Positions 33,932-44,271 of a stretch of DNA of 64,000 nt are shown in pieces (position 1 is the first letter of the stretch; the number at the start of each line of letters is the position of its first letter). The stretch lies in the NCBI GenBank assembly GCA_947378425.1, contig CANCJV010000003.1, positions 1 to 64,000 of the forward strand, written 5' to 3'. The position numbers and the translations under genes are program-made. The notes beneath the pieces are model-generated. The model searched no databases. It saw only the letters and a list, made by a program, of their open reading frames with translations, and was not told where the DNA came from. The stretch is from Synechococcaceae cyanobacterium. Its GTDB lineage: Bacteria > Cyanobacteriota > Cyanobacteriia > PCC-6307 > Cyanobiaceae.

Positions 33932-34684
33932 TCAGCGAGGTTGAATCAGTCTGCGGAGGGGATTGACGTCAAAAAGGTTGAAGGGGACATAGGTGGAGAT
34001 GGCGATAGTCAGAATCAGAAACGGGGGCGATATAAAGAGGACATCGCCAATCAGGCCCACAGCAATTGTGAGTAGGCTTTTGCTGAGAGCGGTACCACAG
34101 AGAATGTGCAGCTCCTTGCGTTTTTCAATACTCTGCCCCAGCTGCCTTTTTTCGATGATGGCGAGAATGGCAAGAATCAGATAGAGAATGCTGATCAATA
34201 CAAAAACCGTGAACCGTGCAACGGCTAGGTATTTTCTCTCCCGGGAAATGTCCTCGCCGATGTGAAGGATCAGCTCCACTGCGTAGTGGTTGACAAGGTA
34301 ATAGAAGGGTGAGACCAAGCTGCTGACAAACAGCAGCCACCCTGTTGTGATCGCAAACATGCGCAGCTTGAGGGCATCGGCCAGCAAGGCCTTGTGATAG
34401 GCCCAGACATCATAGATAATGGTAAAAATAGCAAAATAACCAATGATGATCACGGCGATAGCATTGGCAAGATCGCCTGGCGGATAGTGATGGGTTTCAC
34501 CCGCTGAAAGATTGTCGAGAATGATGATCGGCAGCTCAATCACCAGGAGAGTGAGGACGATTGCATACGTTGCATCGATCAGCCCAATCCAGTTTTCACC
34601 CCTAGCCTTACCAACGATTCGTGATGGGATCATCGGCTCTGAAGGTGTAGTCGTATGAGTGGCGAGGGTATCAGAGCGCCCCAC
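33932..34684 (-). CDS. TMEM175-like (DUF1211) membrane protein
   Basis: The protein has about six hydrophobic segments in 250 residues. The first carries ENWIGLIDATYAIVLTLLVIELP, the TMEM175/DUF1211 signature in which a Phe-Ser-Asp-like motif lines the pore. Bacterial members conduct K+ and related cations. Here the motif is degenerate (GLIDATYA) and apparently single, so conductance is uncertain. A start at 34633 (MIPSRIVGK) is an alternative to the upstream ATG. Confidence 0.65.
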   Translation of the reverse strand: MGRSDTLATHTTTPSEPMIPSRIVGKARGENWIGLIDATYAIVLTLLVIELPIIILDNLSAGETHHYPPGDLANAIAVIIIGYFAIFTIIYDVWAYHKALLADALKLRMFAITTGWLLFVSSLVSPFYYLVNHYAVELILHIGEDISRERKYLAVARFTVFVLISILYLILAILAIIEKRQLGQSIEKRKELHILCGTALSKSLLTIAVGLIGDVLFISPPFLILTIAISTYVPFNLFDVNPLRRLIQPR

Positions 34685-35556
34685 TCGATCGTCTGCTCAA
34701 GCTGGACTTGGCAACTCCAGGCGTAAGGCTCCGTTTCCCGCGCCAACACGCTTCATCTCCGTCCATCCACAGAGATGCATGCCAATCGCGGCCAAGTCAA
34801 AGGCTCAACGATGCTCTGCTGCAGGCATTCGGGCCCGATGCACCAGCCTGTTGTTGCCGGGCGGAATGAGGGAGTCGAGGCATGAGGCATGGCAGCTGAT
34901 GAAATCAGGGCTCAAGTGGTGAGTATTCGGCTGATTTGTGTCTGAAAGGTGCAGATTGCTGTCGCGATGCCTGTCGTCAGCTCGGCTCCAACTGGAAAGG
35001 ATGCATGCTTTCGGTGCTGATCTTTGTATCGATCAGTCCCTCCCTTAGCCATCGATTCTGCTCCCTCCTCGTAAGGCCTGCCGTGTTGATCGAATCCCTC
35101 GGGGTAGCTCCGGCTCCCCACCGGCTGCTTGAGGGGCCTGTCAAGCTGTTCGCACTCTTCCCATGCCATTCCAGATTGGATCGATCTGGTAGCGCAGCTT
35201 GCCGCTCTAAAACGGGGCGGCCATGTTCGCCCGATGGCGGCGGCGTCGTTTGAACGATCAGCCCAGCCCCTGCAGCTCACGCATCACCTCGGAAGCGAAT
35301 GCAGGCATTGGCTGCATCCATTTCAGGCACCACCCCTGCAGCTCGCTCGAGGATCTGTAACCATGAACAACCATGCAAGCTCCTGCCTCGGCGCAACGAA
35401 CCACAGGCCTTTGCGGGCGGCTGGGGGGCCTGGTTCAAGACGAAGACGCTGACTGCAGCTCCTGAATCCAGCACCGGCCCATGCTGGCAAACTCGGTCGC
35501 AGCCACTGCTGATCTTGCCAAGCCGTGAACCGATTCCGTCACCCTGCGGACCATCC
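34685..35556. other. Gene-less stretch of about 870 bases
   Basis: Open frames here have no recognisable protein pattern and lie on both strands without coding bias. No RNA gene or strong terminator was seen. It may hold decayed sequence plus the promoter of the K+ channel gene. Confidence 0.4.
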
Positions 35557-36276
35557 ATGCAGCGACCTTTTTTTTATCGGCGACTGCTGATCTCGTGCAT
35601 CGCCCTGATGGTCTGTTTTGGCCTTCCGGTGCCATGGAGTCGGCTGGCCTCGATCGGTTATCTGCTTTTAGGGTCAGTCCTGATTCAGGGATTGGCTCTG
35701 GAACCTCCCGAGTCCGTAACCAGACCCGCACCTTTGCGCTCCTACAGGATGCTCGGCATCGCTGCCATCGGTTTCTGGCTGCTCTGGACCCTGACGCCCG
35801 TGGAGATGCGCAACACCGGAATACCAGTGATCTTGCTGTGGACCATCTTCGGGGGCTGGAGTGCCATTCGGCTGATCAGGCGACTGGCAGCGGAGTGCAA
35901 GGTGAATGGAACCGTGCTGCAGGGGGCTCTGGCGGGATACCTGATGCTCGGACTGGCCAGCGGCCTGCTGTTCTGTTGCCTGGAAACCATCCAGCCGGAC
36001 AGCTTCCGGGGCATTGACATCGGTACCGAGGCGGCCGACCTGAATCACTCGGTGTGGGGTCTGAACTTTGCGCAGTTGAACTACTTTGCCTTCGTCAGCC
36101 TGACCACCATGGGTTATGGCGATGTTGTGCCGCTGACAGCGCCAGCCAGCATGATCTGTGTGATGGTCGCCGTGACTGGAACCTTCTACATCGCTGCCGT
36201 CATGGGCATCCTGATCAGCCGGCTCACGATTCAGGAAACCGAGCAGGCCCGCAATCCTGATCGAAAGCGCGATTGA
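35557..36276 (+). CDS. Two-pore-helix type K+ channel
   Basis: The 239-residue membrane protein has several N-terminal hydrophobic segments and a C-terminal pore unit. The filter T184-M185-G186-Y187-G188-D189 (SLTTMGYGDVVPLT) is followed by the last helix ending ILISRL. This is the canonical K+ selectivity sequence. No cytosolic RCK or voltage-sensor pattern is visible. It starts at MQRPFFYRR; the frame is open upstream but without similarity. Role: K+ flux across the plasma membrane. Confidence 0.85.
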   Translation: MQRPFFYRRLLISCIALMVCFGLPVPWSRLASIGYLLLGSVLIQGLALEPPESVTRPAPLRSYRMLGIAAIGFWLLWTLTPVEMRNTGIPVILLWTIFGGWSAIRLIRRLAAECKVNGTVLQGALAGYLMLGLASGLLFCCLETIQPDSFRGIDIGTEAADLNHSVWGLNFAQLNYFAFVSLTTMGYGDVVPLTAPASMICVMVAVTGTFYIAAVMGILISRLTIQETEQARNPDRKRD

Positions 36277-36310
36277 CCCCTTGAATCGCTTTTCACCGGT
36301 ACGACCTCGT

Positions 36311-36592
36311 TCAGCCTCGTTCAGGCGGTCGGCGACGAATGGGAGGTCGATGTTGCCTTGGCCGGCGAGGTCGGTGGTAGTCGGGGTCGGGGATGGAGGC
36401 CTGCAGCGCCGTGACCGTGCTGAGGGCAAGGCCGGACAGCCCCCCCGAAAAAGCCAGCAAGACCAGCTGCCAGAGAGCCCGCGCCGGCGTCAGCGGTGTC
36501 GCCGTGCGCGCGATGGCCGCCTGCAGCAGCAGCGCCAGTGCCGCCCCCAGCAACGCTCCGCCCAGCAGGGCCGCCAGAACGCGGTGGTTCAT
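36311..36592 (-). CDS. Small membrane protein after the RND pump gene
   Basis: A 93-residue protein with two hydrophobic segments (about 6-28 and 40-62) and a basic Arg/Pro-rich tail. Its ATG overlaps the stop of the RND transporter gene, so it is likely co-translated with the pump. No family recognised. Confidence 0.55.
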   Translation of the reverse strand: MNHRVLAALLGGALLGAALALLLQAAIARTATPLTPARALWQLVLLAFSGGLSGLALSTVTALQASIPDPDYHRPRRPRQHRPPIRRRPPERG

Positions 36593-39500
36593 GGGCCGGG
36601 CTCCGGCGCGGCGGAAACCCGCTCGGACAATCCGGATGAACCAGGTGCGGAACCACCCCCGAGCCAGTTCTTCATCACGACATAGAACACCGGCACCACA
36701 AACAGACTCAACAAGGTGGCCGCCAGCAGGCCACCGAAGACCACCGTGCCCAGAGATGTCTGGCTGCGGGCGCCGGCACCGCTGGCGAGCACCAGGGGCA
36801 GGAAGCCGAACAGCGACGAGATCGCCGTCATCACGATCGGTCGCAGCCTCGAGCGCGAGGCCTCGCGGGCCGCCTCCAGGGCCGCCAGCCCCTCAGCCAG
36901 CCTCTGGTTGGCCAGATCCACGATCAGAATTCCGTTCTTGGCGGCCAGGCCGATCAGCATCACCAGCCCCACCTGGGCATAGATGTTCAGCACCTCTCCC
37001 CGCAGGCTGAGGAACAGCAGCGCCCCGAGCATGGCGGCGGGAACTGTCATCAGGATGATCATCGGATCGCTGAGGCTCTCGTACTGACCCGCCAGCACCA
37101 GATACACCACCAGGATGCCCATCGCGAAGATGACGATCGCCAGCGAGCCGGCCTTCACCTCCTCCCGCGACAGACCGGTCCAGTCGGAGCTGATGCCGCT
37201 CACCCCCAGCTGATCGAACACCTTCTGGATGGCGGCGATCGCCTGGCCGGAGCTGCGGCCGGCCGCCGCCTCACCCTCAACCTTGATCGAGCGATAGAGG
37301 TTGAAGTGGGGAATCACCGCCGGACCGGTGGAGGGACCGATGTGGATGAACTCCGACAGGGGCACCGGCTGGCCCTTGGCACTGTTCACATAGAGATCCT
37401 CCAGTCGCTGGGGGGTGGCGCGGTAGGGAGCGTCCGCCTGCACGAACACCCGCCGCACCCGGCCCTCCTGGAAGGTGTCGTTGATGTAGGCGCCGCCGAA
37501 GTTGAGGCTGAGCGTCTGCATCGCCTGGCCGAAGTCGATGCCCAGTGAGGCCAGGCGGGCGCGATCCACCGTGATCTGCAGCTGGGGGGCCTCGGGGCTG
37601 AACTGGGTGAACACCCCCTTCAGCTCGGGCTGGGCATTGGCGTTCTGGATCAACCGGCCGGCGGCGTTGAAGAACTGCGGCAGCGACAGGCCGCCGCCGC
37701 TGCGATCCAGCAACTGGAACTCGAAGCCGCCGGCATTGCCGTAACCGGGAATCGAGGGGGGCTGGATGGCGATCACCCGGGCCTGCCGCAGGCTGGCGAA
37801 GCGGCGGTTCAGCCGCGCCACGATCGCCTCCATCGACTGATCCGGCGCGCTGCGCTCCTGCCAGTTGGTGGTGCCGAAGAAGAACAGGCCGCGGTTCGGG
37901 GCATTGCCGCTGAGGCTGGCGCCGCTGAACACAGCCGCCGCCGTGATCGCTTTTTCCTCCGCCAGAATCGCCGCTACCTGCCGATTGATCGTGGCGGTGA
38001 TTGCATCGGAGCTGCCCTCCGGAGCCTGGACGATGCCGATGGCATAGCCCTGGTCCTCCACCGGCACGAAGCCGGAGGGAATGGCGTTGAAGGCCACCGC
38101 GGTGAGCAGGATGCCGCCGAGCAGGGTCGCCATCACCGGGCCCCGATGGCGCAGCACGCCGCCCAGGGCCCTGTCGTAGGCCCGTTCCGCCCGCTCGTAG
38201 AAGCCATTGAAAGCCTGGAAGATCCAGGGGGTGAACCAGCCGGCACCCACGCCGATGCCGCTGAACATCAGCACCACAGCCGGGCTGGTCAGCCCCGCGA
38301 ACAGCAGGGCAGCCGCAGCCCCGGCACCGCAGGCTGGCAGCAGCAGCGGCCGGCCACTGAGCTGGCTCAGGCCATAGCCCAGCAGCGCGGCCAGGCTCAG
38401 CATCCCCAGGGCTGCTAGCACGCCGCCGCCACTGACCAGCAGGCCGTAGAGAAAGCCCAGCAGGGCGCCGGCGATGGCATAGACGCGGCGGCTGGGCTCC
38501 GGGTCCTGGCGGGAGAGCAGCAGGGCCGAGAGCATCGGCGAGAAGGTGAGGGCGTTGAAGGTGGAGATGGCGATCGCGAACAGGATCGTGGCGGCGAACT
38601 GCCGATAGATCGTGCCGGTGGCGCCGGGAAAGAACAGCACCGGCAGAAACACCGCCAACAGCACCAGCGAGGTGGCCAGCACCGCCCCGAACAGCTCCTC
38701 CATCGTCGCCTTGGCGGCCTGCAGACCGGTGAGCCCCTCAGCCCGTCGCGTCGCGGTGCCCTCAATCACCGTGATCGCGTCATCGACCACAAGCCCGGTG
38801 GCCAGCACCAGGCCGAACAGGGTGAGCTGGTTGAGGCTGAAGCCGAACACCTTCACGAAGGCGAAGGTGCCCACCAGCGCCACGGGAATCGCGATCGCCG
38901 GCACCAGCGTCGCCTTCCAGTCCTGCAGGAACAGGAACAGGATCAGCACCACCAGCACCACCGCATCGCGCAGCGAATTGCTGACTCCCTTGATCGAGGC
39001 GCTGATGAAATCGGTGACGTCGTAGATCTTCTCGAGCTTCATCCCCGGCGGCAGGCTCGCCTGGAAGTCCGCCAGCACCTGCTCCACTCCCTCGGACACC
39101 TCCAGGGCATTGCTGCCGCTGAGCTGATAGATGGCCAGGCCCACCGAGGGGACGCCGCGCAGATCGGTGGCGCTGATGTCGTAGCTCTCGCCGCCGAGGC
39201 TGACGCGGCCCACATCCCGTAGCCGCACCAGGGCACCATCGCCGGTGTTGCGCAGGATCAGATTCTCGAAATCCTCGTTCTGCAGCAGCCGGCCCTGCAG
39301 CTGCACCGAGAAGGTGTAGGGCTGGCCCTGGGGCGCCGGCGCTCCGCCGACACGTCCGGCCGGCACCAGGCGGTTCTGGCTTTGCAGGGCCGCCACCACA
39401 TCGGCGGCACTGAGGTGTTGCTGGGTGAGGCGGTCGGGATCGAGCCACACCCGGATCGCCAGACGGCGGTTGCCGAAATAGGTGATCTCACCGACGCCCC

Positions 39501-40020
39501 GCACCCGCCTGACCTGATCGGTGAGCCCCTGATCGAGCTTGCCGCTGAGGGTCTCGACGCTGTAGGGATGGGCCGCATCGGTGCTGACCAGGTTGTAGAC
39601 GAGCAGCATCGAGTTGGAGGCCTGGCTGACCGTCACCCCCGTCTGGCGCACTTCGGCCGGCAGCTGTGGTTCGGCCAGCGCCACCCGGTTCTGCACGTTC
39701 ACCTGGTTGATGGCGCCATCGGTGCCGCTGGCGAAGGCGATGCTGATGGCGCTGGTGCCATCGGCGGCACTGGTGGAGGTGATGAACTCCATGTTTTCCA
39801 CCCCGTTGATCTGCTGCTCGAGCACCGCGGTGACCCCCTCCTCGACGCTGAGCGCATCGGCGCCGGGGTAGCGCGCGCTCACCTGCACCGTCGGCGGGGC
39901 GATATCGGGCAGGTTCTCGATCGGCAGGATCGGCAGGGCGATCAGGCCGGCGATCACGATCAGCAGGCTGCAGACCGTGGTCAGCACCGGCCTGAGGATG
40001 AAGCGGTTGGAGGCGGACAT
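36589..40020 (-). CDS. RND-family (HAE1) multidrug efflux transporter
   Basis: The 1143-residue protein is an AcrB-type proton-driven pump. Visible features include the N-terminal helix, porter domains (PTVQVSARYPGADALSVEEGV), GLVVDDAITVIEG with the paired Asp residues of TM4, and GLAAKNGILIVDLA with the conserved Lys-Asn. It is about 100 residues longer than usual. The extra part (near residues 505-605) adds several hydrophobic segments after TM6. It follows the adaptor gene by 14 bases in one operon. Substrate unknown; an outer-membrane channel would come from elsewhere. Confidence 0.95.
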   Translation of the reverse strand: MSASNRFILRPVLTTVCSLLIVIAGLIALPILPIENLPDIAPPTVQVSARYPGADALSVEEGVTAVLEQQINGVENMEFITSTSAADGTSAISIAFASGTDGAINQVNVQNRVALAEPQLPAEVRQTGVTVSQASNSMLLVYNLVSTDAAHPYSVETLSGKLDQGLTDQVRRVRGVGEITYFGNRRLAIRVWLDPDRLTQQHLSAADVVAALQSQNRLVPAGRVGGAPAPQGQPYTFSVQLQGRLLQNEDFENLILRNTGDGALVRLRDVGRVSLGGESYDISATDLRGVPSVGLAIYQLSGSNALEVSEGVEQVLADFQASLPPGMKLEKIYDVTDFISASIKGVSNSLRDAVVLVVLILFLFLQDWKATLVPAIAIPVALVGTFAFVKVFGFSLNQLTLFGLVLATGLVVDDAITVIEGTATRRAEGLTGLQAAKATMEELFGAVLATSLVLLAVFLPVLFFPGATGTIYRQFAATILFAIAISTFNALTFSPMLSALLLSRQDPEPSRRVYAIAGALLGFLYGLLVSGGGVLAALGMLSLAALLGYGLSQLSGRPLLLPACGAGAAAALLFAGLTSPAVVLMFSGIGVGAGWFTPWIFQAFNGFYERAERAYDRALGGVLRHRGPVMATLLGGILLTAVAFNAIPSGFVPVEDQGYAIGIVQAPEGSSDAITATINRQVAAILAEEKAITAAAVFSGASLSGNAPNRGLFFFGTTNWQERSAPDQSMEAIVARLNRRFASLRQARVIAIQPPSIPGYGNAGGFEFQLLDRSGGGLSLPQFFNAAGRLIQNANAQPELKGVFTQFSPEAPQLQITVDRARLASLGIDFGQAMQTLSLNFGGAYINDTFQEGRVRRVFVQADAPYRATPQRLEDLYVNSAKGQPVPLSEFIHIGPSTGPAVIPHFNLYRSIKVEGEAAAGRSSGQAIAAIQKVFDQLGVSGISSDWTGLSREEVKAGSLAIVIFAMGILVVYLVLAGQYESLSDPMIILMTVPAAMLGALLFLSLRGEVLNIYAQVGLVMLIGLAAKNGILIVDLANQRLAEGLAALEAAREASRSRLRPIVMTAISSLFGFLPLVLASGAGARSQTSLGTVVFGGLLAATLLSLFVVPVFYVVMKNWLGGGSAPGSSGLSERVSAAPEPGP

Positions 40021-40034
40021 CGGCGTGCCTCTTC

Positions 40035-41171
40035 CTAACGCGAGGACCCGGCCGCCGCCGGAGCCGTCGATCCGAGCGCTGCCGTGGCCAGCTGCACCGG
40101 CAGGCCATGGCGCAGGCTGAGCAGGTTGCTGCTGATCAGCTGGGCACCGGCATCCAGGCCGCTGAGCACCGGGTACTGGCCATCCTGCAGGGGACCGAGC
40201 TGCACCCGGGTCTGCAGGGCGAAGCGGCTGGTGGGCGGCAGGCGGCGCAACCGCTCCATCGGCGCCTGGCCGGGATCGCGCTCCAGCTCCTGCAGCCTGC
40301 CGAGGCGATAGACATAGCTCTGGCCGGAGGACTGGATCACAGCACCCACCGGCACCGACAGCTGGTCGCGGCTGTCGAGCACCAGGCGGGTACGCACCCG
40401 CAGACCATTGCGCAGGTTGCCATCCCTGTTGTTGAAGGCGGCCTTCACCAGCAGCACCTGGTTGCCGACATTGATGCTGGGATCGATCGAATCGACCACG
40501 CCGCGTGCCAGGGGCTGGCTGCTGCCGGGATCCTCCAGGATCACCGTCTGGCCCGGCCGCACCCGGTTGCGCAGGCGGGCCGGCATCTCGATGCGGGCCG
40601 TGAGCTCGCCGTTGCGGATCACGGTGGTGAACGGGTCTCCGGCCCGGATCACGTCCCCCAGCTTGACCGTGACGTCGCCGATCACACCGTCGCTGGGGGA
40701 GCGCAGGTCGCGGAAGGCGAGGTCCGCCTGGCGGGCCTTCAGGTTGGCGGAGGTCTCGATGTAGGCCTGGCGCAGCTCATCGCGCTGCAGGGCGCTGGCG
40801 GCCCCCACTCGCGCCAGGTAGGCGAAGCGCTGGTAGTTGAGCCGGTCCTTGGCCTGGGCTGAGCGCAGGCTCATCAACTCCGCCTGCAGCTGGGCCTGAT
40901 CCAGCACCACCAGCAGCTGGCCCTGGCGCACCCGATCTCCCTGGCGGATGCGCAACGCCTGGATCCGGCCGCCGGCCTGGGCAGCCAGTTGAACCGCCTC
41001 CACCGCATCAAGGGTGCTGATCGTGGCCACCTCCTGGCGGAAGTGGGAGGGGCGGACTTCGATCGTGTCCACGGCCAGGGGCTGGACAGCCTCCGGGCTG
41101 GTGGGACTGCAGCCCGTCAGCAGGGTCATACCGCAGAGGGCGACCGCAGCAAGGTCGCGCCGAAGAGGCAT
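40035..41171 (-). CDS. RND efflux periplasmic adaptor (membrane fusion) lipoprotein
   Basis: The 378-residue protein starts with a lipoprotein signal (LLTGCS, lipobox Cys). It has the biotinyl-lipoyl half motifs (QAGGRIQALRIRQGDRVRQGQLLVVLD), an alpha-helical hairpin (QAELMSLRSAQAKDRLNYQRF), then DLRSPSDGVIGDVTVKLGD and beta-barrel regions. It bridges the inner-membrane pump to the outer-membrane channel and is the first gene of the pump operon. Confidence 0.93.
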   Translation of the reverse strand: MPLRRDLAAVALCGMTLLTGCSPTSPEAVQPLAVDTIEVRPSHFRQEVATISTLDAVEAVQLAAQAGGRIQALRIRQGDRVRQGQLLVVLDQAQLQAELMSLRSAQAKDRLNYQRFAYLARVGAASALQRDELRQAYIETSANLKARQADLAFRDLRSPSDGVIGDVTVKLGDVIRAGDPFTTVIRNGELTARIEMPARLRNRVRPGQTVILEDPGSSQPLARGVVDSIDPSINVGNQVLLVKAAFNNRDGNLRNGLRVRTRLVLDSRDQLSVPVGAVIQSSGQSYVYRLGRLQELERDPGQAPMERLRRLPPTSRFALQTRVQLGPLQDGQYPVLSGLDAGAQLISSNLLSLRHGLPVQLATAALGSTAPAAAGSSR

Positions 41172-41308
41172 GAACGGGCAACAGCAGGGCCTCTCTTATA
41201 CGTCGCTGGCCGGTTATCTGGGCGCAGTGCGAACTTTTGCCGACTTCGCGCAGCGGATCGCGGCAATCCCTCCGGCTCCACCGCGTTCCGCGCCCTTGGT
41301 GCCGGTGA

Positions 41309-41647
41309 TGGCCGCTGCTGCGCCTGTCCCTCACGATCCGCCTGGAAGCCGACCTTGAGCAGCAGCTGGAGTGCACCCAAACCGCTCGCTGGCGTGGAGC
41401 GAGCGTCAGGGATGGCCTGCGCCGTCAGTTGACTCTGATGCGTTTTGAGGGGCTCCATCGCCAGGCCCCCTGTCGCAGCGAAGCGGCCAGTGGGCTCTCC
41501 GAGGTCGGTGGGGTTGTCGCCAGCACCCGAGCGCTGGCCATGTCTTGGCTGACGCGATCCCGGCTGATCGGGCTTCCCGCCCAAACCTCCAGCTCCAGCC
41601 CCGGCACCAGCATCGGCGACGCAGCCGGTCTGATCGTCATCACCTGA
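41309..41647 (+). other. Possible orphan coding remnant
   Basis: A plus-strand frame open from a TGA at about 41306 to a TGA at 41645 encodes about 112 residues with core-like GC3-rich codon use (IRLEADLEQQLECTQTARW, RDGLRRQLTLMRFEGL, TSSSSPGTS then LIVIT). It lacks a good start and I recognise no family. The rest of the 710-base gap (41172-41883) shows nothing. Confidence 0.35.
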
Positions 41648-41883
41648 TCCAGCAAGCATTCGTGGTCAGTGATCTCCTGTTGATCGCCTCGGGCTTGGCC
41701 AGCAGGCGCTGCATCGACGGGTCACCCCTTCCAGCAGCAACAGCGACACGCTCAACCCAGCCATCACCTGCTGGACATCGGCTGTCGGTCAGTCCGTGAC
41801 GCCAACCACGAATGAACCTTGCCAGGCCTGGCGGCTCCCAGCCCTGGAAACCTTCTCAGGGACTGGGATCTCGCTTGGACTTA

Positions 41884-44271
41884 TCACCCCTGCGGCTTGG
41901 CCAGCGGCAGCAGGCACTTGTCGGAATCGCACCCCGCCGGGCCGGCTTCCACCAGTTCGCCCCGGTCGTAGCGGCGCAAGGCCTCAAAGAAATCGGCCGT
42001 CTGCCGACGGGCCAACACCTCTGCCGACAACTGGGCATAGGTGGCCGCATCGATCGGTTCAAACGGCAACCTGGGGAAGGTGGCGTTGGCATCGAAGCGG
42101 GCGAGCAGGGCAGCGGAGATATAGCCCTGACCGTTGTCAATGGCGCGATGAATCGCATCAGCCAGCGGCTCGATTTCATGCTCGCGGAACTCCACCGTGG
42201 CCGAGGTGTTGTGGGCTGTGTAGTGCTGCTGCACCTGCATGTAGAAGTCAAACTGGGCCAGGGCGGAGAAGTTGTTGATCTCCACCTTGTCGGCACCGGG
42301 AATGGTGGCCCAGCTCACCTCAGTGGGAATCTCCACCAGCCATTCCGTGCAGCGCGGATCAAAGGGATCATCGAGCAGGCGCCCCTGTTCGTCCTTGTCG
42401 GACTGGCTGGGCACGATCGTGTAGCCGTAATCCATGCAGGCCAGCGCCACCGGATCGTTCTTGCGGAAGGTGATGCGGCGGATGAAGCGCTGAGCTTTGG
42501 GGGGATGCCAGCCGGGGCTGGCGCCGGTGAGCAGGCTCTTGGTCCCGGCCGGTTGCACGGTGGTGCAGCGGTTGGGGCGGCGGATGCCATGGCGATCGCA
42601 GTACTCGCCCACCGCCCGGTTGACGATCTCTTTCCAGCGGCTGAGGTAACGGGCCTCTTCCGCCCGGAAGGCCCGCCCTTCTTCGCTGTCGGGTCGGCCC
42701 GCCTCCCACCACTGCAGCCAGGGGGTGCCGAAGGCATGCACGAAGAAGTCGAACAGGCCGGTGAAGCTGACGCCCACGATCGGATCCCAGGCCCGACTCT
42801 GGCGATAGCGCTCCACCTCAAAGCGATGGTTGAGCAGGCAGGCCACGGCGATGCCACCGGCACTGAAGGCCTCCTCCTGGGCCTGGTAATCGTGGGGATC
42901 AATCTGATTGAGATGGATTTCAGCCAGGTTGCAGTGGAAATCGGCGCCGAGGATTTCGCCACAGGGATTGAGGCCATAGCGGCCAAGCCGATGCTCCAGC
43001 TCGGCCGCTTCGATGCCCGGATGGTGCAGTTGCAGCCAGCGGCCGGCTTCCTGGCGGCCCTGGTCGCAGTAGATGCCGATGAACTCCTCGCGCAGCTCGC
43101 GGCTGGGCAGCAGATCGGCATTGGAGCGGGCGATCGCCTCGGGGGCGAACTGGATGGCCCCTTCGCCGGACTGGAACTGTTTGTTGACCGCCGCCAGCAC
43201 CACCTCGCGGCTGGGACGGCTGTGGAACACCCGGGTGTGGTTGGCCATGCGCAAGGCATCGCGTTCGGGATCGATGCGCCAGTTGCCCTCGCTGTCCTGC
43301 TGCCAGAGGTTGTCCTTGGCCCTGGAGGCTTCGAGATCGTCGGCGGCGAATTGGCGCATGCCGGCACTGCGGCGGATGTTGCCGGCCACGATCGTCACCG
43401 CCGCCTCATCGATCAGCAGACAGCATTCCACCGAGGTGAGCTGACGGCCGCGGGCGTGATTGAGCAGCTGGGCCACCCGGCCGTAGAGATCCTTGAGCTT
43501 GACCGGATTGGCCATGCCGCCGAATCCCTTGAGGCTCTCCCCCACCGGCCGCACATCGGCCAGGTCCACCTGGATGTGGATGGGGCCGCTGAAGCCGGGA
43601 TCGCTGCAGAGTTGCAGCAGCAGCCGGTAGCTCTCCACCCAGCCGCCGCGGGTGTCGCCCACCTTGATGCGCACCCGGTGGTCGTCGATGCTGTGGCTGG
43701 TGTTGTCCTGACGCCGCTCGGCCGGGGTGATGCCGATGTCGCTGATCACCTCGACGACCAGCTCGTTGCGCACCGCCGGCAGCCGCTCGATCAGATGGGG
43801 TTCGATGATGGCGCCGGTGCCGCAGCCCATCATCGCCAGATCCATCATCAGGGCGAAGGCTTCCCAGTCCACCAGGTTGGTGGAGGTGCAGTTGTAGGCC
43901 CCGGAAAAGTTTTCGGGCCGCTCGATCCAGTCGGTGCCGCCGATCCACAGCCAGCGGCCCGAGGGCAGAGCCTTCTGCTGCTGCTGCATACGGCGCAGCA
44001 GGCTGACTTCGGCATCGCTGAGATGGCCCAATTGCCGCAGGCCCTCAAGGTTGCGTTCGGCCACTTCATGCCAGCTCTCGCGCCCCGTGGCGGTCTTGCG
44101 GCTGTAAGTGCGATAGAAGACCGGGTTGGCGGCCGGCGCTGTGGCCGGGAAGCTGTCGGCACTGTGACTGGCCCCGTTGCCCGCCGCAGTGACCAGGCCG
44201 GCTTTGAGCGGCGGCACGTTGGCGGCGGCATCGCTCGGGGTGGCCTGGGGACGCTGGGCGGAAACGGTCAC
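41884..44271 (-). CDS. nrdJ: Adenosylcobalamin-dependent ribonucleoside-triphosphate reductase
   Basis: Class II ribonucleotide reductase makes deoxynucleotides in the cytosol without oxygen demand, using B12. The 795-residue protein shows the N-terminal active-site Cys region (FSGAYNCTSTN), the radical loop with GLNPCGEI, QPAGTKSLLTGASPGWHPP, and a C-terminal redox Cys pair region (GCDSDKCLLPL). The size suits the monomeric RtpR type. No intein is present. Unicellular marine and freshwater picocyanobacteria use this class. No B12 riboswitch is evident in the 94-base gap upstream. Confidence 0.93.
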   Translation of the reverse strand: MTVSAQRPQATPSDAAANVPPLKAGLVTAAGNGASHSADSFPATAPAANPVFYRTYSRKTATGRESWHEVAERNLEGLRQLGHLSDAEVSLLRRMQQQQKALPSGRWLWIGGTDWIERPENFSGAYNCTSTNLVDWEAFALMMDLAMMGCGTGAIIEPHLIERLPAVRNELVVEVISDIGITPAERRQDNTSHSIDDHRVRIKVGDTRGGWVESYRLLLQLCSDPGFSGPIHIQVDLADVRPVGESLKGFGGMANPVKLKDLYGRVAQLLNHARGRQLTSVECCLLIDEAAVTIVAGNIRRSAGMRQFAADDLEASRAKDNLWQQDSEGNWRIDPERDALRMANHTRVFHSRPSREVVLAAVNKQFQSGEGAIQFAPEAIARSNADLLPSRELREEFIGIYCDQGRQEAGRWLQLHHPGIEAAELEHRLGRYGLNPCGEILGADFHCNLAEIHLNQIDPHDYQAQEEAFSAGGIAVACLLNHRFEVERYRQSRAWDPIVGVSFTGLFDFFVHAFGTPWLQWWEAGRPDSEEGRAFRAEEARYLSRWKEIVNRAVGEYCDRHGIRRPNRCTTVQPAGTKSLLTGASPGWHPPKAQRFIRRITFRKNDPVALACMDYGYTIVPSQSDKDEQGRLLDDPFDPRCTEWLVEIPTEVSWATIPGADKVEINNFSALAQFDFYMQVQQHYTAHNTSATVEFREHEIEPLADAIHRAIDNGQGYISAALLARFDANATFPRLPFEPIDAATYAQLSAEVLARRQTADFFEALRRYDRGELVEAGPAGCDSDKCLLPLAKPQG

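Noticed and set aside
39382-40038. 218-codon plus-strand frame opposite the RND gene
   Set aside because: Composition typical of antisense frames; the RND gene is certain.
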